Notes: generated by a model not told the origin, from the letters alone. 61,410 nucleotides of DNA from Arthrobacter mobilis (GCF_012395835.1 NZ_JAAZSQ010000016.1:37089-98498); one strand, 5' to 3'. Positions 8,539 to 17,829 are shown, counted from the stretch's first letter. Translations and numbers: made by a program.

Positions 8539-9600
8539 GTGACGCTGGCCGCAGTGCTGAACCTGATCAGCGCCTTCCTGTCCACCGAGGTCGCCAAAAC
8601 GATCTCGGGCGGCCTCATCCGCGAGGGCGAGGGCGGTATCCAGATCGATCCGGCGATGATCTTCGCCGGCCTGATTGGAGCCGTGGTCTGGAACGTGACG
8701 ACCTGGCTGCTGGGCCTGCCGTCCAGTTCCTCGCATGCCCTCTTCGGCGGGCTGATCGGCGCGGCCATTGTCGGCGGCGGGTTCGCCGTGATCAACTACG
8801 GCGTCGTGGTGTCCAAGGTCCTGCTGCCGGCGGTGCTGGCTCCGCTGATCGCCGGAACGGTGGCGTACCTGGGCACCAAGCTGGCCTACCGGATCACCAC
8901 GCGCAAGGGGCAGGTCGCCAGCCCGAAGCGGGGCGGCTTCCGCTACGGCCAGATCTTCTCCTCCTCCCTGGTCGCGCTGGCCCACGGCACCAATGATGCC
9001 CAGACGACCATGGGCGTGATCACCTTGGTACTGGTCGCAGGGGGCTTCCAGACCGCCGGTTCGGGGCCGGAGTTCTGGGTGGTCGCCGCCTGCGGGCTGG
9101 CCATCGCCATCGGCACCTACTCGGGTGGCTGGCGGATCATGCGGACCATGGGCCGCGGGCTGACCGAGGTCAAGCCGGCCCCGGGCTTCGCCGCCGAATC
9201 GTCCACGGCCTCGGCCATCCTGGCTTCTTCCCACTTGGGCTTCGCGCTGTCCACCACCCAGGTGGCCTCCGGTTCCGCGGTGGGGTCGGGTCTGGGCCGC
9301 AAGGGCGCCCAGGTGCGCTGGAGCACCGCCCGGCGCATCGCCGTCGCCTGGCTGCTGACGCTGCCCGCTGCCGCCCTTGTCGGTGCCCTGGCCGCGTTCG
9401 TGGCACACCTCGGCATCGCCGGGATCATCATCGACACGGTCGCCGGAGCACTGATCATCCTGGTCATGTTCCTGGTTTCGCGGCGCAACCAGGTGGGCCA
9501 CCACAACGCGATCAGCGAGCTGGACCACGCCGGCGAGATCGTGAAGATCAAGAGCAAGAAGAAAAAGAAGAAGCCCCAGCAGGTGGGAGTAGCCGAATGA
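8539..9600 (+). pseudogene. Inorganic phosphate transporter (PiT family), 5'-truncated
   Basis: The 353 residues are clearly a PiT-family phosphate permease: conserved AAVLNLISAFLS, GLPSSSSHALFGGLIG, the second signature HGTNDAQTTMG, several membrane helices, and a lysine-rich cytoplasmic C terminus. The first family signature (a GFHDTANA-type motif in helix 1) and roughly the first 45-50 residues are absent. An in-frame TGA lies four codons before the GTG at 8539, and the preceding gene stops only 78 bases upstream, so the missing part is not in another frame. The duplicated signature is normally essential, so this is probably a decayed or non-functional copy, though expression of a shortened protein cannot be excluded. 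Confidence 0.75.
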
Positions 9601-9821
9601 CGATCGACTGGTTCGCTTTAGTGGTGGTGGCGCTGGCCACCCTGGTCTCCGCCCTGGTGGTGGTCGGTTCGTACGGGCTCGGGGTCCGGCTGCTGGCCGT
9701 GGCGGCGGATGCCGCCGGACCGCGGCAGCCGCTGGTGCGCTCCACGGCCTACCTCTGTTTCGGCGTCTGCGCCGCCGCGGTGCTGTACGGGATCTACCTG
9801 ATCGTCCCGGCCTTCCACTGA
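9597..9821 (+). CDS. Small two-helix membrane protein next to the PiT gene
   Basis: The 74-residue protein has two predicted membrane helices (about residues 5-30 and 50-70) separated by a short polar loop. Its ATG overlaps the stop codon of the phosphate transporter by four bases (ATGA), so the two are translationally coupled. Small hydrophobic partners of this kind are common downstream of actinobacterial PiT genes; their function is not known. Its frame is intact even though the transporter in front is truncated. Confidence 0.7.
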   Translation: MTIDWFALVVVALATLVSALVVVGSYGLGVRLLAVAADAAGPRQPLVRSTAYLCFGVCAAAVLYGIYLIVPAFH

Positions 9822-9840
9822 GGGTCTTCCGCTGAGGTGC

Positions 9841-9886
9841 GGGGAAAGCCGGATGCCTGCACTTAACGCAGGCACCGGCTTTCCCC
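9841..9886. terminator. Strong hairpin, probable intrinsic terminator
   Basis: GGGGAAAGCCGG-A-TGCCTGC pairs with GCAGGC-A-CCGGCTTTCCCC around a seven-base loop (ACTTAAC), giving an almost continuous 19-20 bp stem just after the small membrane protein gene. There is no clear U tract, as is common for high-GC actinobacterial terminators. Confidence 0.75.
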
Positions 9887-9932
9887 GCTGCACAGGCATT
9901 CCTTTAAAAGGGAACTTGGCTAGCATGGGCAC

Positions 9933-10487
9933 ATGTCCAGGACTGTTTACTATGTAGCCAGCTCGCTCGACGGGTTCATCGCCGATCCGCAGGACAACCT
10001 GGACTGGCTCATGCAGTTCAACGACCTCGCCGGTGTCCAGGACACCTACACAGGCTTTTTCGCCGGTATCGGGGCCCTGGTCATGGGGGCCGCGACCTAC
10101 AAGTTCGTGCAGAAGGCCGGTCCGTGGGAGTACGGGGACACGCCGACGTGGGTGTTCACCCACCGCGAGCTGCCCGGGATCCCCGGGGCGGACATCACCT
10201 TTGTCCGCGGGGACGTGCAACTGTTCCACGAGGCGATCTGCGCCGATGCGGGGGAGAAGGACGTCTGGGTGGTCGGCGGCGGGCCGCTGGCCGGGCAGTA
10301 CCTGGAGGCGGGGCTGCTGGACGAAATGATCCTCACGCTGATCCCGGTCACCCTGGGCCGCGGCAAGCCCCTGCTGCCCGTGTCGACGGCGGCGTCGCCG
10401 GCCGAACTGCTGGGCACCAGGACCATCGGCGGCTCCATGGTGGAGCTGCGCTACCGCTTTGCGAAGCCAGCGCGGCAGGCGGAGTAG
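9933..10487 (+). CDS. RibD C-terminal/dihydrofolate reductase-like protein
   Basis: This is a 184-residue member of the DHFR/RibD-C reductase superfamily. The N-terminal strand and loop ASSLDGFIAD (9-18) and the central glycine-rich WVVGGGPLAGQYLEAGLLDE segment are typical of NADPH-binding enzymes of this group. It is a stand-alone domain with no deaminase partner, so neither riboflavin nor folate function can be assigned. It appears leaderless: TAGCAT at 9921-9926 lies six bases before the ATG, and there is no ribosome binding site. Confidence 0.85.
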   Translation: MSRTVYYVASSLDGFIADPQDNLDWLMQFNDLAGVQDTYTGFFAGIGALVMGAATYKFVQKAGPWEYGDTPTWVFTHRELPGIPGADITFVRGDVQLFHEAICADAGEKDVWVVGGGPLAGQYLEAGLLDEMILTLIPVTLGRGKPLLPVSTAASPAELLGTRTIGGSMVELRYRFAKPARQAE

Positions 10488-10505
10488 CGGAAGCGGCTGC
10501 CTGCC

Positions 10506-10991
10506 TCAGCGGCGCTCACGGATCAGGTTGGTGATCCGCGCCGTCGACAGCCGCCGCCCGGCTTCGTCGGTCATCACCACCTCGTGAACCGTCAGGGTGC
10601 GTCCCAACTGGATGGCCGTGGCGGTCCCGGTGACCAGCCCCGAAGACACCGAGCGGTGGTGCGTGGCGCCGACCTCGATGCCCAGCGCCTCACGGCCCGG
10701 GCCTGCATGGATGGCGGCGGCGAAGGACCCGAGGGTCTCGGCCAGCACGACGTGGGCACCGCCGTGCAGGATGCCGGCGACCTGGGTGTTGCCTTCGACC
10801 GGCATGGTCGCGACCGTACGTTGCGGCGACATTTCCAGGAACCTGATGCCCATTTTCACCACCAGGCCGCCCACCCCCAGATCGGCGAACCAGGGCCGCA
10901 GATGTTCGGGAACGCCGGCGTCGACCAGCTCCTGGAGCCGCTCCGCGGGGGCTGGCGCGGCCGGGCCGGCCGGCATGAAATTGTCGCTCAT
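10506..10991 (-). CDS. PaaI-type hotdog-fold thioesterase
   Basis: The 161-residue protein contains the acyl-CoA thioesterase motif GILHGGAHVVLAETLG, with H76 and E85 in the catalytic region of the PaaI/YbgC-like hotdog fold, and a conserved strand pattern towards the C terminus. The start at 10991 (MSDNF) is chosen because longer frames run into the divergent polA promoter. Its promoter region, only 19 bases long, is shared back to back with polA. The acyl-CoA substrate is unknown. Confidence 0.85.
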   Translation of the reverse strand: MSDNFMPAGPAAPAPAERLQELVDAGVPEHLRPWFADLGVGGLVVKMGIRFLEMSPQRTVATMPVEGNTQVAGILHGGAHVVLAETLGSFAAAIHAGPGREALGIEVGATHHRSVSSGLVTGTATAIQLGRTLTVHEVVMTDEAGRRLSTARITNLIRERR

Positions 10992-11010
10992 GGGAACTAG
11001 GCTGGCACTT

Positions 11011-13800
11011 GTGAGTGAAACAAACAAACCGGATTCCGTAGCCACCATCGACCCCCCCGGAGGGACAAGCACAGTGGCGGACACAGCTGCGGACGCAGCC
11101 GCCGGCGGGGAGGTTCCGGCCGCCGCTCCGGACGGCTGGACCCGGCGGCTGCTGGTCATCGACGGGCATTCGATGGCGTTCCGGGCGTTCTACGCGCTCC
11201 CGGCGGACAAGTTCGCCACCGACACCGGCCAGCACACCAACGCCGTATACGGTTTCACCTCGATGCTGCTGGCGATGATCCGCGACCAGAAGCCCACGCA
11301 TGTCGTCGTCGCCTTCGACCTGGACACCCCGACGTTCCGGTCCGAGGAATACAGCGAGTACAAGGCCGGCCGGAACAAGACGCCGGAGGAATTCCATGGC
11401 CAGGTCGACCTGATCATCAAGGTCATGGAGGCCATGCGCATCCCCACCATCAGCATGGACGGCTACGAGGCGGACGACATCATCGCCACCCTCAGCAGCC
11501 AGGGGGAGGCCGCCGGCTGGGACGTGCTCGTGGTGACCGGGGACCGCGACGCCTTCCAGCTGATTACCGACAAGGTCACCGTGCTCTACCCGAAGAAGGG
11601 CGTGAGCGACATCCCGCCGATGGACGCTGCGGCCGTGGAAGCCAAGTACTTCGTCGGTCCGAAGCATTACTCGGACCTGGCCGCGCTGGTGGGCGAGACG
11701 GCGGACAACCTGCCCGGAGTTCCCGGGGTCGGCCCCAAGACGGCAGCCAAATGGATCAACCAGTACGGCGGGCTCGAGGGCATTCTGGAGCACCTGGATG
11801 CCATCGGCGGCAAGGCCGGGGAATCACTGCGGGCCAATGTCGACCAGGTCAAGCGCAACCGGCGGCTGAACCACCTGCTGCGCGACCTGGACCTGCCGGT
11901 CAACATGGAGGCCATGAGCCTGCGGCCGCCGGACCGGGACGCCGTCGAGGAACTCTTCGATGCGCTGCAGTTCAACACCCTGCGCAAGCGCCTCTTTGAC
12001 CTTTTCGCCGAGGAAGAGCAGGCCGAGGAGGTCGAGGTCCACGCCCCGGCCCATGTCCAGCTGTCCACCGCCGCGGAACTCGAGGACTGGCTGGACGGCA
12101 CCAACCAGTTCAGCGTGGCTGTGCAGCTGGTGACCGAAAGCACCGGCGCCGGCGAGGACGTCGTCGGGCTGGCCCTGGTCAGCGCCACCGGGGCCGCCTA
12201 CGTGGCACTGGAAGGGCTCGACGCCGAGGCCGAGAAGGTGCTGGCCGGCTGGCTGGCGGACCTGGACGCGCCGAAGGTGCTCCACGACGCCAAGGCCGCC
12301 TACAAGCTGCTGGCCCAGCGCGGGTTGACCCTGCTGGGCGTGGTCGACGACACCGCGATTTCGGCCTACCTGATCCAGCCGGACCGGCGCAGCTACGAGC
12401 TGGCCGATCTGGCCCAGTACCACCTGAAGCTCTCCGTGGCAGCGGCCCCGGCGGCAGGCGGGCAGCTGGAGCTGGGCTTGGATGAGGAGGATCCCGCGGG
12501 GCCGGCAGTGATGAAGGCCTTCGCGGCGCTGCAGCTGAGCGAACACTTCGCCGGCCAGTTGGTGGGCCGCGGGGCCAACCGGCTGCTCGGCGGGCTGGAA
12601 CTGCCGCTGTCCCAGGTGCTGGCACGGATGGAACTGACCGGCATCGCCGTGGACACGGCCAAGCTGGACACCCTGCTGGACGACTTCGGCGCCACGATCA
12701 ATGCCGCCAGTTCCGAGGCCTTCCGGATCATCGGCAAGGAAATCAACCTCGGCTCGCCCAAGCAGCTGCAGACGGTGCTCTTCGACGAGCTGGGGCTGCC
12801 CAAGACGAAGAAGATCAAGACCGGCTACTCCACGGACGCCGATGCGCTGACCGACCTGGTCGCCAGGACCGGCCATCCCTTCCTGCTCCAGCTGCTGGCC
12901 TACCGCGATGCCAGCAAGCTGCGCCAGACCGTCGAGGGGCTGCGCAAGGCGGTGGCCGAGGACGGGCGCATCCACACCACCTACGCGCAGACCGTCGCCG
13001 CCACCGGGCGGCTGTCCTCGCTGAACCCGAACCTGCAGAATATTCCGGTGCGCAGCGACGAGGGCCGGCGCATCCGCGAGGTCTTCGTCGTCGGCCGCGG
13101 CTACGAGACGTTGCTGACTGCCGACTACTCGCAGATCGAAATGCGTATCATGGCGCACCTGTCCGGGGACCAGGCGCTGATCCAGGCCTTCCGGGAAGGC
13201 GAGGACCTTCACCGGTTCGTCGGCTCACGTATCTTCAATGTCGCTCCCGCCGAGGTCACCGGCGAGATGCGCTCGAAGGTCAAGGCCATGTCCTACGGGC
13301 TGGTGTACGGGTTGAGCTCCTTCGGCCTGTCCAAGCAGCTGAACATTCCGGTGGACGAGGCCCGGACGCTGATGAAGGACTACTTCAGCCGGTTCGGGGC
13401 AGTGCGCGACTACCTGCGCTCCGTCGTCGACCAGGCCCGGCAGGACGGGTTCACCTCCACTATCGAGGGCCGGCGCCGCTACCTGCCGGACCTGAACAGC
13501 GACAACCGTCAGCTGCGTGAGATGGCCGAACGGGCGGCGCTGAACGCGCCGATCCAGGGTTCCGCTGCGGACATCATCAAGAAGGCGATGCTGGGTGTGG
13601 ACAGGGCTCTGTCCGAGCAGGAGCTGAAGTCCCGGATGCTGCTGCAGGTCCATGACGAACTGGTGCTGGAGGTGGCCCCGGGTGAACGCGAGGCCGTGGA
13701 ACGGCTGGTCCGCGAGCAGATGGCCGGTGCCGCCGAGCTGACTGTGCCGCTGGATGTTTCGGTGGGCGTCGGGGACAACTGGCAGGCAGCCGGACACTAG
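11011..13800 (+). CDS. polA: DNA polymerase I
   Basis: The 929-residue enzyme fills gaps in excision repair and Okazaki fragment processing. After a low-complexity leader of about 44 residues, the 5'-3' nuclease domain runs from about 45 to 340. A 3'-5' exonuclease-like domain follows, but the region corresponding to Exo I (NQFSVAVQLV) lacks the acidic DxE pair, so proofreading is likely inactive. The polymerase carries DYSQIEMR near residue 706, MSYGLVYG near 760 and HDELVLEV at about 881. The GTG at 11011 is chosen because TAGGCT (10998-11003) lies exactly seven bases upstream and there is no ribosome binding site; a GTG at 11074 is an alternative. Confidence 0.95.
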   Translation: MSETNKPDSVATIDPPGGTSTVADTAADAAAGGEVPAAAPDGWTRRLLVIDGHSMAFRAFYALPADKFATDTGQHTNAVYGFTSMLLAMIRDQKPTHVVVAFDLDTPTFRSEEYSEYKAGRNKTPEEFHGQVDLIIKVMEAMRIPTISMDGYEADDIIATLSSQGEAAGWDVLVVTGDRDAFQLITDKVTVLYPKKGVSDIPPMDAAAVEAKYFVGPKHYSDLAALVGETADNLPGVPGVGPKTAAKWINQYGGLEGILEHLDAIGGKAGESLRANVDQVKRNRRLNHLLRDLDLPVNMEAMSLRPPDRDAVEELFDALQFNTLRKRLFDLFAEEEQAEEVEVHAPAHVQLSTAAELEDWLDGTNQFSVAVQLVTESTGAGEDVVGLALVSATGAAYVALEGLDAEAEKVLAGWLADLDAPKVLHDAKAAYKLLAQRGLTLLGVVDDTAISAYLIQPDRRSYELADLAQYHLKLSVAAAPAAGGQLELGLDEEDPAGPAVMKAFAALQLSEHFAGQLVGRGANRLLGGLELPLSQVLARMELTGIAVDTAKLDTLLDDFGATINAASSEAFRIIGKEINLGSPKQLQTVLFDELGLPKTKKIKTGYSTDADALTDLVARTGHPFLLQLLAYRDASKLRQTVEGLRKAVAEDGRIHTTYAQTVAATGRLSSLNPNLQNIPVRSDEGRRIREVFVVGRGYETLLTADYSQIEMRIMAHLSGDQALIQAFREGEDLHRFVGSRIFNVAPAEVTGEMRSKVKAMSYGLVYGLSSFGLSKQLNIPVDEARTLMKDYFSRFGAVRDYLRSVVDQARQDGFTSTIEGRRRYLPDLNSDNRQLREMAERAALNAPIQGSAADIIKKAMLGVDRALSEQELKSRMLLQVHDELVLEVAPGEREAVERLVREQMAGAAELTVPLDVSVGVGDNWQAAGH

Positions 13801-13802
13801 CG

Positions 13803-13863
13803 GAGTGGGGCGCTCCCCTGCGTGTCGGCTCGGCCGCCTCGCAGGGGACCTCGCGCCGCACTC
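13803..13863. repeat. GC-rich palindromic 3'-end repeat, copy A
   Basis: Copy A of a dispersed palindrome family begins two bases after the polA stop, between the convergent polA and fetB genes. The outer arm GAGTGGGGCGC pairs with GCGCCGCACTC. A short one-sided bulge (CCTC) follows, and an inner arm CCCCTGCG pairs with CGCAGGGG. Related copies follow uvrB (two) and secG. It is a probable bidirectional terminator or 3'-end RNA structure. Confidence 0.75.
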
Positions 13864-13909
13864 CAGGGTGGCCTGTCGTACCGGCTTCGGCGCTGCGGCG
13901 GGGCCTGGC

Positions 13910-14683
13910 TCATGCCTGGGCCGTATCGCCAGTGTGCGGAGGGCGGATCATCCCGGATTCCGCGAGGAAAGCCAGGACCGCCACGGCGATGGCCTCGACA
14001 ACCAGCAGTGAAACGAGCACCAGCAGCTGCACCAGGCCCGCATCAATGGGTGAGGCGCCGCCCAGGACCAGGCCCACAAAGGCCCCCGGCAAGGTGACCA
14101 TACCCACTGTGCGGGTCTGGTCCAGGGCCGGCAGCAGTGCTTCGTGCGCCACCGGCCGGGCCACCAGGGCCCGCGCCGCGCGCGGCTCGAGTCCCAGGGC
14201 GAGTCCTGCCTCGACCTCACCGTGGCGCAGCGCAAGTTCCGCACCGATCCGGCGCCCGGCCAGGCTGGTGGCGGTCATCGCGCCGCCAATCAACTGCCCG
14301 CAGACTGCCAGCCAGGCCAATGGCAGGGGCGGCAGCACACCGGCGGCGAACATCAGCCCGGCCACCGGAGCGGCCCCGGCCAGGATCGGCAGCACCGCCA
14401 GGTGCACGCCGGTGTTCCCGCCGATCCGCCGCGCGGCGGTCCAGGCCGCCACCAGCACCATGAGCAGCAGGAACCCGGCCGAGAGCACCGCCGAACGGCT
14501 GAGTACGGCAATGGCCACGGCCACTCCGGCCAGCTGCAGCAGGGCCCTCAGGCCGGCAGCCAGCAACTGCCGGACAGGCAGCCCGAGGGCGGAGCGTGCG
14601 ACGGCGGCCGCTACCGGCAGCAGGACCGCGAGCAAGGCCCACACGGCGGGACCGGTATTGAGCAGGGTGGAGTTTTCCGGCAC
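13910..14683 (-). CDS. fetB: FetB/YbbM-family ABC transporter permease
   Basis: The 257-residue membrane protein matches the FetB (UPF0014) family of iron-export permeases. It has about seven hydrophobic segments and the family blocks LGLEPRAARA, ALDQTRTVGMVTLPGAFVG and LGGASPIDAGLVQL. The start is a GTG at 14683 with AAGGA nearby. In other bacteria the permease works with the ATPase FetA encoded next to it; no such ATPase is present here, as the neighbours are polA (convergent) and a GNAT (divergent). It may use an ATPase encoded elsewhere. Confidence 0.85.
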   Translation of the reverse strand: MPENSTLLNTGPAVWALLAVLLPVAAAVARSALGLPVRQLLAAGLRALLQLAGVAVAIAVLSRSAVLSAGFLLLMVLVAAWTAARRIGGNTGVHLAVLPILAGAAPVAGLMFAAGVLPPLPLAWLAVCGQLIGGAMTATSLAGRRIGAELALRHGEVEAGLALGLEPRAARALVARPVAHEALLPALDQTRTVGMVTLPGAFVGLVLGGASPIDAGLVQLLVLVSLLVVEAIAVAVLAFLAESGMIRPPHTGDTAQA

Positions 14684-14798
14684 CCGTCCATCCTTGCACC
14701 GGCAGGCCTGTACGGTTTCCTGCTGGAATGCCGGCGTCCAGCCGCCTCCCGTCCGTCGCCGGCTCGTGGTGGGGTCCTCGGCGGCTAGACTTGGCAGC

Positions 14799-16112
14799 GT
14801 GAAGCCTGCCGACGACGGACCCGGTCCGGCCCTGCGCACCGAGCGGTTCACCGCCCTCCGTGAGGACGGCCTGGCGGACCAGCGGCTCGAGGGCTGGTTC
14901 GACGCGATGAAGTTCGGTTTCCACGAGGGCAGGGCCGATCCTGCCGACGTTGTCCAGTACGCGGAGTCCTACGCGGCGGACGCCCGCATCCTCACCGCCG
15001 TGTACGACGACGCCGAGCGGCCGGGAGTCTGGGATCCGGCCATCCCTGTGGCCACCTACGCCACGATGGTGAACACGGTCAACACCGGCGGAACGCTGCT
15101 GCCGGCACATTTGGTCACTACGGTGACGGTCCGGCCGACGCACCGCCGCCGCGGCCTGCTGCGCCGGCTGATCACCGAGGACCTGCACCGGGCTGCCGAA
15201 GACGGCCTGGCCCTGGCCGCGCTCGTCGCTTCCGAGGCCACCATCTACGGCCGGTTCGGCTTCGGCGCGGCGGCCTTTGCCCGGCGCGTGCACGTGGACG
15301 TGCGCGAGCGGTTCGCGCTGCGCCCGCAGGCCGCTGCGGCGGCGGGGACCGTGGAAGTGACCGACCCGGAGGCACTGGCGGTACTGGCACCGGAGATTTT
15401 CGCCCGCTTCCATGCCCGCACGCCCGGCTCGGTGGGCCGCCAATTCTCCTATGCACAGATGGTCTCCGGACGCTGGCAGCAGCACAAGCCGGAGCCGGAC
15501 AGGACGCTGCGTGCGGCGCTCTGCTACGGGGACGGCGGCAGTGCAGACGGCTACGTGTGCTACCGGTTCGCCGGCTGGGACAGTTCCCCACGGACGGTGA
15601 AGGTAGTGGACCTGGTGGCGGCCACGCCGGAAGCGTACCTGGGCCTGTGGCGGTACCTGGGCTCCATTGACCTGGTGGAGCGGATCGACTGGCCGCTGGC
15701 CCCGGTCGAGGATCCGCTGCCGTGGGCCCTGCAGGATCCGCGCGGCTATGAGGTCCGGCACGAGGAGGATGCGCTGTGGCTGCGGGTGCTGGACCCAGCT
15801 GCCGCGCTGCAGGCGCGCAGCTACGCCGCCGACGGGTCCGTCACGCTCGAAATCATCGATCCGCTGGGTCTGGCGGCGGGCCGATGGCGGCTGACGGCCG
15901 GCGGCGGCAGCGCCGCCGTCGAACCACTGGCCCCCGGTGCAGCCGTCGACCTTGTCCTCGGTGCCGACGTCCTCGGTTCGCTCTATCTGGGCGGCACCAG
16001 CGCGCGCACGCTCGCGGCGGCGGGCCGGCTGGCGGGGGAGCCCGAGGCGGTCCAGCGGCTGGACCGGCTCATGGCCCGGCCCGTGCGGCCGTACTGCATC
16101 ACGCACTTTTGA
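14799..16112 (+). CDS. Eis-like GNAT N-acetyltransferase
   Basis: The 437-residue protein has the three-part architecture of Eis. An N-terminal GNAT domain contains the acetyl-CoA loop VTVRPTHRRRGLLRRL (109-124) and ASEATIYGRFGFG (144-156), where Y150 corresponds to the general acid Tyr. A second GNAT-like domain and an SCP2-like C-terminal domain follow. It ends in ITHF, consistent with the catalytic C-terminal carboxylate of the family. Eis enzymes acetylate aminoglycosides, protein lysines or other amines; the substrate here is unknown. The gene is leaderless: TAGACT (14786-14791) lies seven bases before the GTG. Confidence 0.88.
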   Translation: MKPADDGPGPALRTERFTALREDGLADQRLEGWFDAMKFGFHEGRADPADVVQYAESYAADARILTAVYDDAERPGVWDPAIPVATYATMVNTVNTGGTLLPAHLVTTVTVRPTHRRRGLLRRLITEDLHRAAEDGLALAALVASEATIYGRFGFGAAAFARRVHVDVRERFALRPQAAAAAGTVEVTDPEALAVLAPEIFARFHARTPGSVGRQFSYAQMVSGRWQQHKPEPDRTLRAALCYGDGGSADGYVCYRFAGWDSSPRTVKVVDLVAATPEAYLGLWRYLGSIDLVERIDWPLAPVEDPLPWALQDPRGYEVRHEEDALWLRVLDPAAALQARSYAADGSVTLEIIDPLGLAAGRWRLTAGGGSAAVEPLAPGAAVDLVLGADVLGSLYLGGTSARTLAAAGRLAGEPEAVQRLDRLMARPVRPYCITHF

Positions 16113-16132
16113 CCGGAGTTGCCCGCACCGGC

Positions 16133-16280
16133 TAGACTTATCGGGCGCGTAATGCGCATGCAATTCCCAAAAAGTCCACTTCCGGGCGGCGGGGACACCT
16201 CAGCGTACAGCAGGATGCTGGCGCCGGCGTGTGCCGAGGCCCGGAACCAAGAAAACTATCCACATCGGAGCCCCTACTAC
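16133..16280 (+). promoter_or_regulatory. rpsA promoter and long leader
   Basis: TAGACT at 16133-16138 is a strong -10 match and begins 21 bases after the stop of the preceding gene. It implies a leader of about 135 bases before the rpsA ATG. The leader contains GCGCGTAATGCGCATGC, a small inverted repeat, and only a weak CGGAG before the start. Ribosomal protein S1 often represses its own translation in other bacteria, so a leader of this size could serve such control; that is inference. Confidence 0.5.
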
Positions 16281-17750
16281 ATGACCATCACCTCCACCGA
16301 GAAGCCCGGTGCCCCTCAGGTCGCCATCAACGACATCGGCACCGCTGAGGACTTCCTCGCCGCCGTCGACGCCACCATCAAGTACTTCAACGACGGTGAC
16401 CTCGTCGAAGGTACCGTCGTCAAGGTCGACCGCGACGAAGTCCTGCTCGACATCGGTTACAAGACCGAAGGTGTCATTCCCTCCCGCGAACTCTCCATCA
16501 AGCACGATGTTGATCCCGGGGAAGTTGTCGCCGTGGGCGACCAGGTTGAAGCTCTTGTCCTGACCAAGGAGGACAAGGAAGGCCGCCTGATCCTGTCCAA
16601 GAAGCGCGCCCAGTACGAGCGCGCCTGGGGCGACATCGAGAAGGTCAAGGAAGAGGACGGCGTCGTCACCGGTACCGTCATCGAGGTCGTCAAGGGTGGC
16701 CTCATCCTCGACATCGGCCTGCGCGGCTTCCTGCCCGCCTCCCTCGTCGAGATGCGCCGCGTGCGCGACCTGGCTCCGTACATCGGCCAGAAGATCGAAG
16801 CCAAGATCATCGAGCTGGACAAGAACCGCAACAACGTGGTGCTCTCCCGCCGTGCATGGCTGGAGCAGACCCAGTCCGAGGTCCGCTCCACCTTCCTCAA
16901 CAAGCTGGAGAAGGGCCAGGTCCGTCCGGGCGTCGTGTCCTCCATCGTCAACTTCGGCGCCTTCGTGGACCTGGGCGGCGTGGACGGCCTGGTGCACGTC
17001 TCCGAGCTGTCCTGGAAGCACATCGACCACCCGTCCGAGGTTGTCGAGGTCGGCCAGGAAGTCACCGTCGAGGTCCTCGAGGTGGACCTGGAGCGCGAGC
17101 GTGTCTCCCTGTCCCTGAAGGCCACCCAGGAAGATCCGTGGCAGACCTTCGCCCGCACCCACGCCCTGGGCCAGGTTGTCCCGGGCAAGGTCACCAAGCT
17201 GGTGCCGTTCGGTGCGTTCGTGCGTGTCGAGGACGGCATCGAGGGCCTGGTCCACATCTCCGAGCTGGCTGTCCGCCACGTCGAGCTGGCTGAGCAGGTT
17301 GTCTCCGTCGGCGACGAGCTGTTCGTCAAGGTCATCGACATCGACCTGGAGCGCCGCCGCATCTCGCTGTCCCTGAAGCAGGCCAACGAGGGCGTCGACC
17401 CCGAGGGCACCGAGTTCGACCCGGCACTGTACGGCATGGCCGCCGAGTACGACGAGCAGGGCAACTACAAGTACCCGGAGGGCTTCGACCCGGAGTCCAA
17501 CGAGTGGCTCGAGGGCTACGAGGCCCAGCGCGCCGCCTGGGAGCAGCAGTACGCCGACGCCCAGGCCCGCTGGGAGGCGCACAAGAAGCAGGTCGCCGCT
17601 GCCCTGGCCGAGGACTCCGCTGCCGCTTCCGGCGGCAGCAGCGAGGCCGCTCCGACCAGCTACTCCTCCGAGGCACCGGCTGCCGAGTCCGGCACGCTGG
17701 CTTCCGACGAGGCCCTGGCCGCCCTGCGCGAGAAGCTCACCGGCCACTGA
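16281..17750 (+). CDS. rpsA: 30S ribosomal protein S1
   Basis: The 489-residue protein has four successive S1 RNA-binding domains, at about residues 35-105, 120-190, 210-280 and 295-365. They contain repeated blocks such as GDLVEGTVVKVDRDEVLLDIG and RPGVVSSIVNFGAFVDLGG-type strands. A tail rich in Glu, Ala and Ser follows. Four domains is the normal number for actinobacterial S1, rather than the six of Escherichia coli. The codon usage is visibly biased to C-ending codons, as expected for a highly expressed gene. The ATG at 16281 is the start matching the family N terminus. Confidence 0.97.
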   Translation: MTITSTEKPGAPQVAINDIGTAEDFLAAVDATIKYFNDGDLVEGTVVKVDRDEVLLDIGYKTEGVIPSRELSIKHDVDPGEVVAVGDQVEALVLTKEDKEGRLILSKKRAQYERAWGDIEKVKEEDGVVTGTVIEVVKGGLILDIGLRGFLPASLVEMRRVRDLAPYIGQKIEAKIIELDKNRNNVVLSRRAWLEQTQSEVRSTFLNKLEKGQVRPGVVSSIVNFGAFVDLGGVDGLVHVSELSWKHIDHPSEVVEVGQEVTVEVLEVDLERERVSLSLKATQEDPWQTFARTHALGQVVPGKVTKLVPFGAFVRVEDGIEGLVHISELAVRHVELAEQVVSVGDELFVKVIDIDLERRRISLSLKQANEGVDPEGTEFDPALYGMAAEYDEQGNYKYPEGFDPESNEWLEGYEAQRAAWEQQYADAQARWEAHKKQVAAALAEDSAAASGGSSEAAPTSYSSEAPAAESGTLASDEALAALREKLTGH

Positions 17751-17763
17751 TTGCCGCAGGCCG

Positions 17764-17784
17764 TACCGGTTCGGTGAACCGGTA
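17764..17784. terminator. Small hairpin after rpsA
   Basis: TACCGGTTC pairs with GAACCGGTA around a three-base loop, between the rpsA stop and the larger terminator hairpin. It may assist termination or 3'-end stability. Confidence 0.4.
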
Positions 17785-17797
17785 TTGAGCTGAGCAC

Positions 17798-17829
17798 GAG
17801 GGCCCCGCACCACCCGGTGCGGGGCCCTC
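17798..17829 (+). terminator. Intrinsic terminator of rpsA
   Basis: GAGGGCCCCGCACC pairs perfectly with GGTGCGGGGCCCTC around a four-base loop and is followed by GTGTTTT. This is the clearest classical terminator in the window and ends the rpsA transcript. Confidence 0.9.
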
